Below, piece by piece: positions 6,515-13,605 of a stretch of DNA of 13,605 nt; position 1 is the first letter of the stretch, and every line of letters begins with the position of its first letter. The position numbers and the translations under genes are program-made. This DNA comes from Zavarzinia sp. (GTDB taxonomy: Bacteria > Pseudomonadota > Alphaproteobacteria > Zavarziniales > Zavarziniaceae): NCBI GenBank assembly GCA_028694545.1, contig JAQVKV010000009.1:1-13605 (forward strand), in the 5' to 3' direction. Below the pieces are notes generated by a model. That model was not told the DNA's origin. It saw only the letters and a list, made by a program, of their open reading frames with translations, and searched no databases.

Positions 6515-8269
6515 ATGAAGTTCACCGAAGACAGGGCCAGGGGTCTCCACGGAACCGCGTTGGGCATCGCGCTCGGCGCGAGCGCCTGCTGTGCCACGTC
6601 CCCCGCATTCGCGGTCGACATCTCCTTCTCGGGCCATGTCCGGCAGGAGATCGCCGTCAAATTGTCCGACGAGGAAAATCCCTTCAACACACAGGGCAAC
6701 TTCTACAACGGCGTGTCCGTACCGATGAATCCCCTGATCCCCGGCCTGCCGACGACGGCGAACCGCCCGGCCCGCAGCACGGAGAATGATTTCAGCCTGT
6801 TCGCAACCAGACTCGAGCTCAATCTCGATGCCACCTTCGACCAGAGCCTGAAGGCCCATGTCACCGCGCGCGGCTATTTCGACTGGAACGTCTACGACGA
6901 CAACGGCGATACGAAATTCTTCGAGACGCCGATCCGGGGCGGAGACCGGGGCTCGCTGCTCGAGGTCTCGGGCAGCGACTACATGCTCGACCTGCCGACT
7001 GCCTATATCGACTATGCCAACGGTCCCCTGTCGCTCCGCCTCGGCAACCAGCAGATTGCCTGGGGCGAATCCCTGTTCTTCCGCGTTCTCGATCTGCCGA
7101 ACGGCCTCGACCTGCGGCGCCACCTGATCCTCGATCCCGCTGCCGAGGAATTTTCGGACAAGCGCGTGCCGGCGCTCGGTCTCCGCGCCTCCTATCAACT
7201 CGACGACCAGTGGGAGGTCGAGGGCTTCGTCCAGCAGTTCAACCCTTCCGTCACCAACAATCCGTCGAGCCCCTACAACGTCATCCCGGACCAGTTCACG
7301 GTGCACGACCGTTACGACTGGGTGGACGGCAGCCTGAACGCGGGCGGGCGCCTGCGGGCGCAATTCGACCAGCTCGGCCTGCAGTTCGTCGCCGTCTCCA
7401 GGCGCAACCCGGACGGGATCTACCGCTGGACGAAATCGGGCGTCGGTCCCCTCGCCGACACACCTTTCGAGATCGATCCGGTCAATGGCGTCACCTCGGC
7501 GACGGAATGGTTCGACTATGCGACAAGGGTGCGCCTGAACGGCACAACCGGTCTGAACGCGGCGGTCGATGATTTCCAGCCCGCGACGGGGGCGCTGGGC
7601 GCCTTCAACGTCGGCCTCAGTCACGCCCTCGCCGGGCAGGAACTGGATACGTTCTTCGCCTCCTTCGGCGGCTTGCGCGGCCACATCGAGCGTTACTACC
7701 CTTACGAAAACGTCTTCGGCATGGGCGCCAACTACATCTTCGAGGACGAGCCGGGTTCGGTCTTCGACCAGCTGATCACGCGCATGGAAATGTCCTTCAC
7801 GCCGGACAAGAAGTTCACCAGCCCGTCCCTGTCGCAGGAACCGATCACGGCGGATGAATTCAGCTTCGCCCTCGTCTTCGAGAAGTATCACCGCTTCTCG
7901 ACCGAATTCCCGGCCACCTATATCGTCGCCCAGTATCTCTACAAATCTGAGAGTGACCTGTTCGGTCGCCATCTGGACGGTTACGGCGGCGGCGTCGACC
8001 ACGATCCCGCCGGGGTCGACGGCTACCATGCGGTGGCCCTCGCCCTGCAACAGCCCTCGCCCAGCCTGGAATGGCGTTTCGACCTCTCGGTGCTTTACGA
8101 CCTGCGGGGCGGCGCCATGATACAGCCCGGCGTCAAGTGGAAGCCGGACGGCGACTGGCAGGTCGACCTCTATGCAACGATCTTCGCGACCGAGGATGAC
8201 AACGAGAACGCCCTCTCCACCCTCGACTTCGCGGACGAGGCTTTCCTCCGCATCACCCGCCAGTTCTAG
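6515..8269 (+). CDS. DUF1302-family outer-membrane protein
   Basis: A 584-residue exported protein. Residues 1-33 form a signal peptide (basic start, hydrophobic Ala/Gly/Leu stretch, likely cut after AFA at 31-33). The mature protein is rich in alternating, aromatic beta-strand segments and ends LRITRQF, with the terminal Phe typical of outer-membrane beta-barrels. FSLFATRLELNLD (about 90-102), LRLGNQQIAWGESLFFRVLD (about 171-190) and RVPALGLRASYQL are what I know from DUF1302 (PF06980) proteins. Members are often found near lipid, sterol or aromatic-compound degradation genes, commonly with a DUF1329 partner that is absent here. Transport or efflux of hydrophobic compounds is therefore only a guess. 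The ATG is preceded by GGGAG (6504-6508). The upstream gap contains a repeat array. The gene is convergent with a phosphotransferase gene whose relatives act near acyl-CoA metabolism. Confidence 0.85.
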   Translation: MKFTEDRARGLHGTALGIALGASACCATSPAFAVDISFSGHVRQEIAVKLSDEENPFNTQGNFYNGVSVPMNPLIPGLPTTANRPARSTENDFSLFATRLELNLDATFDQSLKAHVTARGYFDWNVYDDNGDTKFFETPIRGGDRGSLLEVSGSDYMLDLPTAYIDYANGPLSLRLGNQQIAWGESLFFRVLDLPNGLDLRRHLILDPAAEEFSDKRVPALGLRASYQLDDQWEVEGFVQQFNPSVTNNPSSPYNVIPDQFTVHDRYDWVDGSLNAGGRLRAQFDQLGLQFVAVSRRNPDGIYRWTKSGVGPLADTPFEIDPVNGVTSATEWFDYATRVRLNGTTGLNAAVDDFQPATGALGAFNVGLSHALAGQELDTFFASFGGLRGHIERYYPYENVFGMGANYIFEDEPGSVFDQLITRMEMSFTPDKKFTSPSLSQEPITADEFSFALVFEKYHRFSTEFPATYIVAQYLYKSESDLFGRHLDGYGGGVDHDPAGVDGYHAVALALQQPSPSLEWRFDLSVLYDLRGGAMIQPGVKWKPDGDWQVDLYATIFATEDDNENALSTLDFADEAFLRITRQF

Positions 8270-8275
8270 GGCCTA

Positions 8276-8384
8276 GGAAGTGCTCGTCGCCCCGGCGAAA
8301 GCCGGGGCCTTCCGACGGAAGGGCGCCCTTTCCTGAACAAGATGCCGGCCTTCGCCGGCATGACGAGAACAAGGGAACACTTCC
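8276..8384. repeat. REP/REPIN-like compound palindrome between convergent genes
   Basis: The 133-bp gap between the DUF1302 and phosphotransferase genes is almost filled by nested inverted repeats. The outer arms are GGAAGTG (8276-8282) and CACTTCC (8378-8384), then CTCGTC (8283-8288) and GACGAG (8362-8367). Inside sit two hairpins in opposite orientation. One is GCCCCGGC-GAAA-GCCGGGGC (8289-8308); the other is ATGCCGGC-CTTC-GCCGGCAT (8342-8361). Flipped, the second shares CGTC-N3-CCGGCGAA-N-GCCGG with the first. Between them lie CCTTCC-GAC-GGAAGG (8308-8322) and the 12-bp palindrome AAGGGCGCCCTT (8319-8330). Paired inverted units are the hallmark of REPIN/BIME elements, and CCGGCGAAAGCCGG hairpins are common in alphaproteobacterial genomes. 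It probably ends both converging transcripts. Confidence 0.8.
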
Positions 8385-8402
8385 ATCCTTCGGAAAGCGG
8401 GG

Positions 8403-9479
8403 TCAGATGTCCCGTCCGGCCTGCTTCAGGACATCGACCGCGAGTTCGGCGAGGAATTTGGCGACGGCGCCATACATGGTTGCCTTGTCCGAACTCGCGT
8501 TGCCGTCGAGGCCACGCTTGTAGACACCCTGCGCGATCGACGAGAGGCGGAACATCGAGAAGGCGAGATAAAATTCCCAGTTGGGAATGCCGTCCCGCCC
8601 GGTCTTGCGGCAATAGGCGACGAGGTAATCCGCTTCCGACGGGATGCCGGTCGCCGCGAAATCGACGCCCATCAGATTGCCCATGGTGGGATCGGCGATG
8701 TGATAGGGCATGCAATTATAGGCAAGGTCCGCCAGCGGGTGGCCGAGGGTCGCCAGTTCCCAGTCCAGCACGGCCAGCATGCGGGGCTCGGTCGCGTGGA
8801 AGATCGTGTTTTCCAGGCGATAGTCGCCATGGACGAGGGAGATATCGTCGCCCGGCGGGATATTGGCGGGCAGCCAGCTCATGAGCCTGTCCATGGCGGG
8901 CACATCGTCGGTCTTCGCCAGTTCGTACTGCTTCGACCAGCGCCCGATCTGGCGCTCGAAATAATTGCCGGGCTTGCCGAAATCACCGAGGCCGACGGCA
9001 TTCACGTCCACCTTGTGCAGGCGCGCCATCACGTCGACCATCTGTTCGTAGACGGCCGCCCGCTCGGCCCGCGTCATCTCGGGCAATTGGGGGTCGCGCA
9101 GAACCCTTCCGTCGACATGACCCATGACGTAGAAGGGCGTGCCGATGATCTCGGCGTCCTCGCACAGCAGCAACGCCGGGGCAACCGGCACGTCGGTCGC
9201 GGCCAGAGCCTGGATCACCTTGAATTCGCGCTCGATCTGATGGGCTGAGGCGAGCAGCTTGCCCGGCGGCTTCTTGCGCAGCACGTAGCGGCGCGGCGGC
9301 GTCGTCAGCAGATAGGTCGGGTTGGACTGGCCGCCCTTGAACTGGCGCACCTCCATCGGACCGGCGAAGCCGGGGATGGCGCCCTCGAGATAGGTTGCCA
9401 ACCTCGCCTCGTCGAAGCGGTGCGCCTCGCGCACCGCGCCGATGTCGCTGCCCTGTTCGGCGGACGCCATGACGACCAT
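8403..9479 (-). CDS. Phosphotransferase family protein (APH-like, ACAD10/11 type)
   Basis: A 358-residue protein with the aminoglycoside phosphotransferase / choline kinase fold. The nucleotide loop lies around FKGGQSNPTYLL (47-58), and YVLRKKPPGKLL (65-76) carries the likely ATP-binding Lys. FYVMGHVDGRV (116-126) is the hinge. The catalytic loop is HGDYRLEN (217-224, Asp219 and Asn224), and the metal site is LDWELATLG (238-246, Asp239). The order and spacing match the kinase-like domain of ACAD10/ACAD11, whose human members act in 4-hydroxyacid catabolism. Bacterial versions are often beside acyl-CoA dehydrogenases, but none is here. It is unlikely to be an antibiotic-resistance enzyme. I chose the ATG at 9479, which has GGGGAGAG just upstream, over a TTG at 9494. 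It follows purD by 55 nt on the same strand, so read-through from purD is possible. Confidence 0.88.
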   Translation of the reverse strand: MVVMASAEQGSDIGAVREAHRFDEARLATYLEGAIPGFAGPMEVRQFKGGQSNPTYLLTTPPRRYVLRKKPPGKLLASAHQIEREFKVIQALAATDVPVAPALLLCEDAEIIGTPFYVMGHVDGRVLRDPQLPEMTRAERAAVYEQMVDVMARLHKVDVNAVGLGDFGKPGNYFERQIGRWSKQYELAKTDDVPAMDRLMSWLPANIPPGDDISLVHGDYRLENTIFHATEPRMLAVLDWELATLGHPLADLAYNCMPYHIADPTMGNLMGVDFAATGIPSEADYLVAYCRKTGRDGIPNWEFYLAFSMFRLSSIAQGVYKRGLDGNASSDKATMYGAVAKFLAELAVDVLKQAGRDI

Positions 9480-9534
9480 TCGTACTCTCCCCAATTCTTG
9501 TGGAGAGGGACGCTAGGCCGCTCGCAATTCCCGG

Positions 9535-10809
9535 TCAACCCGCCGCGGCGATTGCCTTCAGGGCGATGTCGGTGCGATTGAAACCGCCCGGCCAGTCGAT
9601 TTCGGCGACCGCGCGATAGGCGGTTTCGCGCGCCTTTTCGATCGTCTCGCCAAGGGCGGTGACATTCAGCACGCGACCACCCGTCGGCACGAAGTGATCG
9701 CCTTCGGCCCGCGTCGCCGCATGGAAGACCACCACGTCCTCGATGGCCCCGGCCTTGTCGAGGCCGCGAATCTCGCCGCCCGGCTGCAGATCGCCCGGAT
9801 AGCCCTTGGTGGCCATGACGACGGTCACCGCCGGCCGGGGATCCCAGTCGATGTCGAGCTTGTCGAGCACGCCGTCCGCCGACGCCGTCAGCACCGGCAG
9901 CAGGTCGGTCTTCATGCGCATGAGCAGGACCTGGCACTCAGGATCGCCGAAGCGGACATTGTATTCGATGAGTTGCGGGCCCTTGTAGGTGAGCATGAGC
10001 CCGGCATAAAGCACGCCCTTGAACGGGTGCCCCTCGGCCGCCATGGCGGCCACGGTCGGGCGGATGATGCGTTCCATCACCTCATCCACCATCGCGGGCG
10101 TCATCAGGGGCGACGGCGCCACCGCGCCCATGCCGCCCGTATTCGGGCCCTGGTCACCGTCAAAGACGCGCTTGTGGTCCTGGGCGCTACCCAAAGCCAC
10201 GACATGACGGCCGTCGGCGATGGCGAAGAAACTGGCCTCCTCGCCTTCAAGAAATTCCTCGATCACGATCTCGGACCCGGCGGAACCGAAACGCCCGCCG
10301 AAGCAATCCTCGACCGCCTCGACCGCCTCATCCATCGTCATCGCGATGACCACGCCCTTGCCGGCGGCAAGCCCGTCCGCCTTGATCACGATCGGCACGC
10401 CCTGTTCCTTAAGGTAGGCGAGCGCCGCCTCCCGGTCATGGAAACGGCCATAAGCGGCGGTGGGAATGCCGTGTCGGGCGCAGAGGTCCTTGGTGAAACC
10501 CTTGGAACCTTCGAGTTGGGCGGCGGCGGCACTCGGCCCGAAAACCTTCACGCCCTTTTCCACCAGTTTGTCCGCAAGGCCGAAAACCAGCGGCGCCTCG
10601 GGCCCGATGACGACGAAATCGATCTTTTCCGCCCGGATCAGGGCGAGGACACGGTCGATATCCTTGAAGTCCAGATCGATGCAGGTCGCGACCGAAGCGA
10701 TGCCACCATTGCCGGGCGTGCAATACAGCCGCCCGATCACGGGCGATTTCGCCAGCGCCCAGCACAGGGCATGTTCACGTCCACCGCTGCCGATCACCAG
10801 AACATTCAT
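9535..10809 (-). CDS. purD: Phosphoribosylamine-glycine ligase (GAR synthetase)
   Basis: Catalyses the second step of de novo purine synthesis: phosphoribosylamine + glycine + ATP to glycinamide ribonucleotide. The 424-residue protein has the full ATP-grasp layout. The N-domain shows GSGGREHAL (7-15) and TPGNGG (31-36). The A/B domains have [13 protein letters not shown] (141-153), [20 protein letters not shown] (208-227), and the Mg-binding [13 protein letters not shown] (281-293, Glu282 and Asn284). The C-domain ends near [15 protein letters not shown]. The length is typical and no key residue is missing. The ATG at 10809 is preceded by GAGG with about 9 nt spacing, so unlike the divergent xseA it has a normal leader. 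A weak minus-strand -10 (TACAAG, 10846-10841) would overlap the xseA promoter. No other pur gene is in the window, which is common for purD in this class. Confidence 0.97.
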   Translation of the reverse strand: MNVLVIGSGGREHALCWALAKSPVIGRLYCTPGNGGIASVATCIDLDFKDIDRVLALIRAEKIDFVVIGPEAPLVFGLADKLVEKGVKVFGPSAAAAQLEGSKGFTKDLCARHGIPTAAYGRFHDREAALAYLKEQGVPIVIKADGLAAGKGVVIAMTMDEAVEAVEDCFGGRFGSAGSEIVIEEFLEGEEASFFAIADGRHVVALGSAQDHKRVFDGDQGPNTGGMGAVAPSPLMTPAMVDEVMERIIRPTVAAMAAEGHPFKGVLYAGLMLTYKGPQLIEYNVRFGDPECQVLLMRMKTDLLPVLTASADGVLDKLDIDWDPRPAVTVVMATKGYPGDLQPGGEIRGLDKAGAIEDVVVFHAATRAEGDHFVPTGGRVLNVTALGETIEKARETAYRAVAEIDWPGGFNRTDIALKAIAAAG

Positions 10810-10820
10810 GGGTTAAGACC

Positions 10821-10850
10821 TCGACCTGTTTCCGGCCCCGCTTGTATCAT
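10821..10850 (+). promoter_or_regulatory. Predicted sigma70-like promoter of xseA
   Basis: TCGACC (10821-10826, four of six matches to TTGACA), an 18-bp spacer and TATCAT (10845-10850, five of six matches to TATAAT). The next six bases are GTTCGG and the seventh is the A of the ATG at 10857, so the predicted +1 coincides with the start codon. No Shine-Dalgarno is present. It lies in the 47-bp gap shared with the divergent purD. Confidence 0.5.
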
Positions 10851-10856
10851 GTTCGG

Positions 10857-12299
10857 ATGAGCATGGAAGACACCACCACCCCGAATTCCGCCCCCAGGAC
10901 CGATCCCGCCGCGAATCTGGCCGAGCTGTCGGTTTCCGAACTCTCGGGCCTGCTGAAACGGACGGTGGAGGACCGTTTCGCCCTCGTTCGCGTTCGGGGC
11001 GAGATGTCGGGCGTGAAGCGTCATTCTTCGGGCCATCTCTATTTCGCCCTCAAGGACGCGGATGCCGTGCTCGACGGCGTCGCCTGGCGAAATGTGGCGG
11101 GACGGTTGAAATTCCGGCCGGAGGACGGGCTTGAAGTCGTGGTCACGGGCCGGATCACCACCTATCCCGGGCGTTCGAAGTACCAGATTGTCGCCGAGAG
11201 CATCGAGCCCGCGGGCGTCGGCGCCCTCATGGCGCTGCTCGAGGAACGCAAGCGCAAGCTGGCGGCGGAAGGCCTGTTCTCGGAGACACGCAAGCGGCCC
11301 CTGCCCTTTCTGCCTGCCGTCATCGGTGTCGTCACCTCGCCCACCGGCGCCGTTATCCGCGACATCCTGCACCGCCTGAACGATCGATTCCCCCGCCAAG
11401 TCCTGGTCTGGCCCGTCGCGGTCCAGGGCGATGGCGCCGCCGAACAGGTGGCCGCCGCGATTCGGGGCTTCAACGCGATCGCGGAGGGCGGCGCCCTGCC
11501 CCGGCCCGACCTGCTGATCGTCGCGCGCGGCGGCGGCAGTCTCGAAGACCTCTGGGCCTTCAACGAGGAAGCGGTGGTTCGGGCCGCCGCCGAAAGCGCC
11601 ATTCCCCTGATCTCCGCCGTCGGTCACGAGACGGACACTACCCTGATCGACTTCGCCTCGGACCGGCGCGCGCCGACGCCGACGGCGGCGGCCGAGATGG
11701 CGGTGCCGGTGCGGGCCGAACTGCTCGATCGGGTGGAGGAACTGGGCAAGCGCGGGCGCCACGCCGAACGTCGCCTGGTCGGCGAATATGAAACCCGCCT
11801 CGCTGGCCTCGCGCGCGGCCTGCGCGACCCGAAAAGCCTGATCGAGACGGCGGAACAGCGCCTAGACGATCTGGGCGACCGGCTGCCGCGCGCCCTGCTT
11901 GGCCTGATCGGCGACCGGCGCCGTCGCCTGGCCGAAGTGGCGGGCGGGTTACGGCCTCAGGTCCTGACCGGCGAGATCGGCCAGAAACAGGCCATGTTCG
12001 AGCAATGGGCGGCGCGCCTCGCCCCCGCCACCCTGCGCCGGATTGACGATGGCGCGCGCAGCCTCGCCGCTTCCGCCCAGATGCTGGAAAGCCTGTCGTA
12101 CCAGCGGGTGCTGGCGCGGGGATATGCCGTTGTCCGGCATGAGGGACAATTGACCTCCTCGGCCCGGGGAATCCGGCCCGGCGACAGTCTTGAAATCGAA
12201 TTCGCGGACGGCAAGCTCGGCGCCGTGGCCGCCGGCGATTCCCCGAAGCGCCGCAAGAAGACCGAAACCACCCCGCCCGAACAGGGCACATTGATCTGA
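10857..12299 (+). CDS. xseA: Exodeoxyribonuclease VII large subunit
   Basis: Catalytic subunit of exonuclease VII, which degrades single-stranded DNA from both ends together with XseB (not in this window). The 480-residue protein starts with an OB-fold (about 23-118: [20 protein letters not shown], then [17 protein letters not shown]). The catalytic domain follows with [13 protein letters not shown] (158-170), [17 protein letters not shown] (222-238), [13 protein letters not shown] (253-265) and [10 protein letters not shown] (271-280). A long helical region (about 285-425) matches the coiled-coil arm that binds XseB, and [10 protein letters not shown] near residue 420 is the usual C-terminal strand. 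I chose the ATG at 10857 from the predicted promoter; an upstream in-frame TTG (10842) would lie inside the -10 region. An ATG at 10863 is also possible. It leads a run with the DUF2093 and M23 genes. Confidence 0.96.
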   Translation: MSMEDTTTPNSAPRTDPAANLAELSVSELSGLLKRTVEDRFALVRVRGEMSGVKRHSSGHLYFALKDADAVLDGVAWRNVAGRLKFRPEDGLEVVVTGRITTYPGRSKYQIVAESIEPAGVGALMALLEERKRKLAAEGLFSETRKRPLPFLPAVIGVVTSPTGAVIRDILHRLNDRFPRQVLVWPVAVQGDGAAEQVAAAIRGFNAIAEGGALPRPDLLIVARGGGSLEDLWAFNEEAVVRAAAESAIPLISAVGHETDTTLIDFASDRRAPTPTAAAEMAVPVRAELLDRVEELGKRGRHAERRLVGEYETRLAGLARGLRDPKSLIETAEQRLDDLGDRLPRALLGLIGDRRRRLAEVAGGLRPQVLTGEIGQKQAMFEQWAARLAPATLRRIDDGARSLAASAQMLESLSYQRVLARGYAVVRHEGQLTSSARGIRPGDSLEIEFADGKLGAVAAGDSPKRRKKTETTPPEQGTLI

Positions 12300-12312
12300 A
12301 CGAGTACCCCCG

Positions 12313-12513
12313 ATGGATTCCGCTGCCCCCGCCAAGCTTCTCTTCGACCACGGCCAGTTCAAGGTGCTGTGGCCCGGCTCCTATGTGCTCTGCGCCGCGA
12401 CCGGCAAGCGCATCCCGCTCGAGGACCTGCGGTACTGGTCCGTCGATCGTCAGGAAGCCTATGTCTCGCCCGAAGCCGCGCTGAAGCGGGCCGCCGAACT
12501 CGAAAGCAAGTGA
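12313..12513 (+). CDS. DUF2093 family small protein
   Basis: A 66-residue soluble protein of unknown function. LLFDHGQFKVLWPGSYVLCA, ATGKRIPLEDLRYWSVDRQE and a C-terminal AYVSPEAALKRAAE match what I know of DUF2093 (PF09866), a short alphaproteobacterial family commonly placed right after xseA. There is no signal peptide, no membrane segment and only one Cys, so a zinc ribbon is not supported. It starts 13 nt after the xseA stop with only a weak ACGAG upstream, and its stop shares a base with the start codon of the M23 peptidase gene (TGATG at 12511-12515). It is therefore likely to be translated in coupling with both neighbours. The conserved position suggests, but does not show, a role tied to exonuclease VII or to the envelope peptidase. 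Confidence 0.85.
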   Translation: MDSAAPAKLLFDHGQFKVLWPGSYVLCAATGKRIPLEDLRYWSVDRQEAYVSPEAALKRAAELESK

Positions 12514-13319
12514 TGCGCCCAACCGCCCTGCTGGCCGCCTGCGCCTGCCTGCTGCTCGCCCCCGTGGCGCGGGCAGCGGAGGTGGACAGCGAGGTTCGGC
12601 AGGGCCTGCTGGTCTTCGGCCACGCGACGCCGGGCGAAACGGTGCGCTACGACAAGCGCAACCTCCACGTGGCGCCAGACGGGCGCTTCGTCTTCGGTGT
12701 CGGCCGCGACGCGAAGGGTGAAGCCGTGCTCGAGGTGATCGCCGCCGACGGGACGCAAAGCCGGTTGCGCCTGCCGATCGCCGGGGGAAATTGGAACATC
12801 CAACGGATCGACGGCCTGCCCCCGTCCAAGGTGACGCCGAACGCGGAAGCGATGGAGCGGATCAAGGCGGAGCGTACGAAGATCGCCAATGCCCGTGCGG
12901 TGGATAGTGCGCGCAACGATTGGCAGGCGGGCCTGCAATGGCCCGCGAAAGGACGCATTTCCGGCGTCTACGGCAGCCAGCGCATCCTGAATGGCGAACC
13001 GCGTCAGCCCCATCTCGGCCTGGACGTCGCGGTGCCCACGGGCACGCCGATCGCCGCCGCGATGGCGGGCGTGGTCACCCTGGCGGAGCCGGATCTCTAT
13101 TTCACCGGCGGGACCGTGATCATCGATCATGGTGCGGGTGTGCAGACGCTTTACGCCCATCTCTCCCGCGTCGACGTCAAGACGGGGCAAATGGTGAAGG
13201 CCGGCGATGTCATCGCGCTTTCAGGCGCGACCGGGCGTGTGACCGGCCCGCACCTGCACTTCGGCCTGGCGTGGTACGGGCTGCAGCTCGATCCCGCGCC
13301 CTACTTGCCCGGGCCTTGA
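12513..13319 (+). CDS. Secreted M23 family (LytM-like) metallopeptidase
   Basis: A 268-residue exported protein. Residues 1-21 form a signal peptide (MRP, hydrophobic Leu/Ala core, ARA cut site). An N-terminal beta-rich domain (about 25-90) is followed by a short helical linker with MERIKAERTKIANARA (114-129). The C-terminal LytM domain has all active-site residues: His167 and Asp171 in HLGLD, His216 in YAHLS, and His247/His249 in GPHLHFG. It should therefore be an active zinc endopeptidase cutting peptidoglycan cross-links in the periplasm, rather than an EnvC/NlpD-like activator with a degenerate site. YFTGGTVIIDHG (196-207) is typical of this subgroup. The ATG at 12513 overlaps the DUF2093 stop. 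The upstream open frame is a shadow of the DUF2093 gene. It converges with a membrane-protein gene, with one base between the stops. Confidence 0.93.
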   Translation: MRPTALLAACACLLLAPVARAAEVDSEVRQGLLVFGHATPGETVRYDKRNLHVAPDGRFVFGVGRDAKGEAVLEVIAADGTQSRLRLPIAGGNWNIQRIDGLPPSKVTPNAEAMERIKAERTKIANARAVDSARNDWQAGLQWPAKGRISGVYGSQRILNGEPRQPHLGLDVAVPTGTPIAAAMAGVVTLAEPDLYFTGGTVIIDHGAGVQTLYAHLSRVDVKTGQMVKAGDVIALSGATGRVTGPHLHFGLAWYGLQLDPAPYLPGP

Positions 13320-13330
13320 GTCAGGGCAAG
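13304..13330. terminator. Inverted repeat across the M23 and membrane-protein stop codons
   Basis: Perfect 7-bp arms CTTGCCC (13304-13310) and GGGCAAG (13324-13330) enclose a 13-nt loop holding both facing stops (TGA at 13317-13319 and TCA at 13321-13323). There is no T-tract on either strand. The short palindrome GCCCGGGC (13307-13314) competes with it. The layout resembles the 3426-3455 repeat at the mutL/rsmD junction. A shared 3'-end hairpin is the simplest reading. Confidence 0.35.
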
Positions 13331-13605
13331 CCGAACATCACGAAAAACAGCAATATCAGTGACCCCCCCGCCCAGATCAGGGCGAAGGTCAACGCCCGGC
13401 CGATGATCGCCAGAACAAGCGCCGGCAAGGCGAAGAGAACGAAGGCGAAACCGGCCACCACGGCAAAGGCTTCGGCCATCGCGTTGCCGGCGGCGTCACT
13501 TCTTGCCGTCGCCGCATTCCAGACCATCAACACCAACATCGCCCCGTGCAGGCCGATGCAGATCCAGATCCAGATGCGCAGGAGCGCCCGCCGGCGATCA
13601 GATGC
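13321..13605 (-). CDS. Small multi-pass membrane protein, partial (5' end outside window)
   Basis: The frame is open from the right edge to TGA at 13323-13321, giving 94 visible residues. An ATG exists at 13539, but the frame continues upstream into a clear hydrophobic helix (RALLRIWIWICIGLHGAMLV and on). The true start is therefore probably beyond the window, and starting at 13539 would cut a transmembrane helix. Three membrane segments are seen: about residues 8-29, 44-68 and 71-92 of the visible part, with a short loop (NAATARSDAAGNAMAE) between the first two. I see no catalytic or binding motif and cannot name a family. It faces the M23 peptidase gene with one base between stops. Confidence 0.65.
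   Translation of the reverse strand, partial: ASDRRRALLRIWIWICIGLHGAMLVLMVWNAATARSDAAGNAMAEAFAVVAGFAFVLFALPALVLAIIGRALTFALIWAGGSLILLFFVMFGLP

Noticed and set aside
6263..8050. Minus-strand open frame (595 codons) antisense to the DUF1302 gene
   Set aside because: The plus-strand frame has a signal peptide, beta-barrel features and a ribosome-binding site. The antisense frame has none.
8403..9479. Phosphotransferase as an antibiotic-resistance gene
   Set aside because: The kinase motifs are shared by the whole fold. The overall pattern fits the ACAD10/11-like metabolic branch, and no mobile element or resistance context is present.
9480..9494. TTG start for the phosphotransferase at 9494
   Set aside because: Its codons overlap the GGGGAGAG that serves the ATG at 9479.
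12369..12512. Upstream extension of the M23 peptidase frame
   Set aside because: The ATG at 12513 starts a textbook signal peptide and overlaps the previous stop. The extension is a shadow of the DUF2093 gene.
1..13605. A novel defence or mobile multi-gene system
   Set aside because: All but two genes fall in recognised housekeeping or envelope families in a common alphaproteobacterial order. There is no integrase, transposase, CRISPR array or toxin-antitoxin pair.

Overview
The window is dense, GC-rich housekeeping DNA from an alphaproteobacterium, probably Rhodospirillales-like. That placement rests on the gene order pgi-mutL-rsmD-rluB-tadA, on a DUF2093 gene directly after xseA (a family I know only from Alphaproteobacteria), and on an endonuclease-type MutL. 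It is inferred from gene content and protein motifs, not from a database search. No rRNA, tRNA, CRISPR array or intact mobile element is visible.

Layout. Positions 1-156 hold the end of a gene resembling the DUF3035 (BamF-like) family. Then come pgi (264-1595) and mutL (1630-3447) on the plus strand. They converge with a minus-strand pair, rluB (3980-5125) followed by rsmD (3448-4002), which overlap by 23 nt. tadA (5159-5614) diverges from rluB and is followed by an uncharacterised Rossmann-like protein (5691-6278). A 236-bp gap carries a short direct-repeat array and precedes a DUF1302 outer-membrane protein (6515-8269). That gene converges, across a REP/REPIN-like palindrome, with an ACAD10/11-like phosphotransferase gene (8403-9479) lying downstream of purD (9535-10809). 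xseA diverges from purD and starts a tight plus-strand run: xseA, a DUF2093 gene and a secreted M23 peptidase gene. The last feature is the 3' part of a minus-strand membrane-protein gene that runs off the right edge.

The proteins are mostly familiar: glycolysis (Pgi), mismatch repair (MutL), exonuclease VII (XseA), rRNA and tRNA modification (RsmD, RluB, TadA), purine synthesis (PurD) and cell-envelope functions (DUF1302, M23). I found no convincing new multi-gene system.

The more interesting signals lie at the gene junctions. In the 33-bp rluB/tadA gap two good sigma70-like promoters are interleaved in opposite directions. The rluB start point is predicted to fall on the A of its ATG, and that of tadA about 5 nt before its ATG. 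xseA shows the same leaderless layout. Each of the three convergent junctions has an inverted repeat around the facing stop codons: simple 7-bp arms where the stops are 0-1 nt apart, and a 109-bp compound palindrome where they are farther apart. The mutL Shine-Dalgarno and start codon are buried in a near-perfect hairpin. The DUF1302 upstream region has three CCCCACCC repeats at a 21-22 bp period with T-tracts of different length. All of these are read from sequence alone and need experimental or comparative tests.
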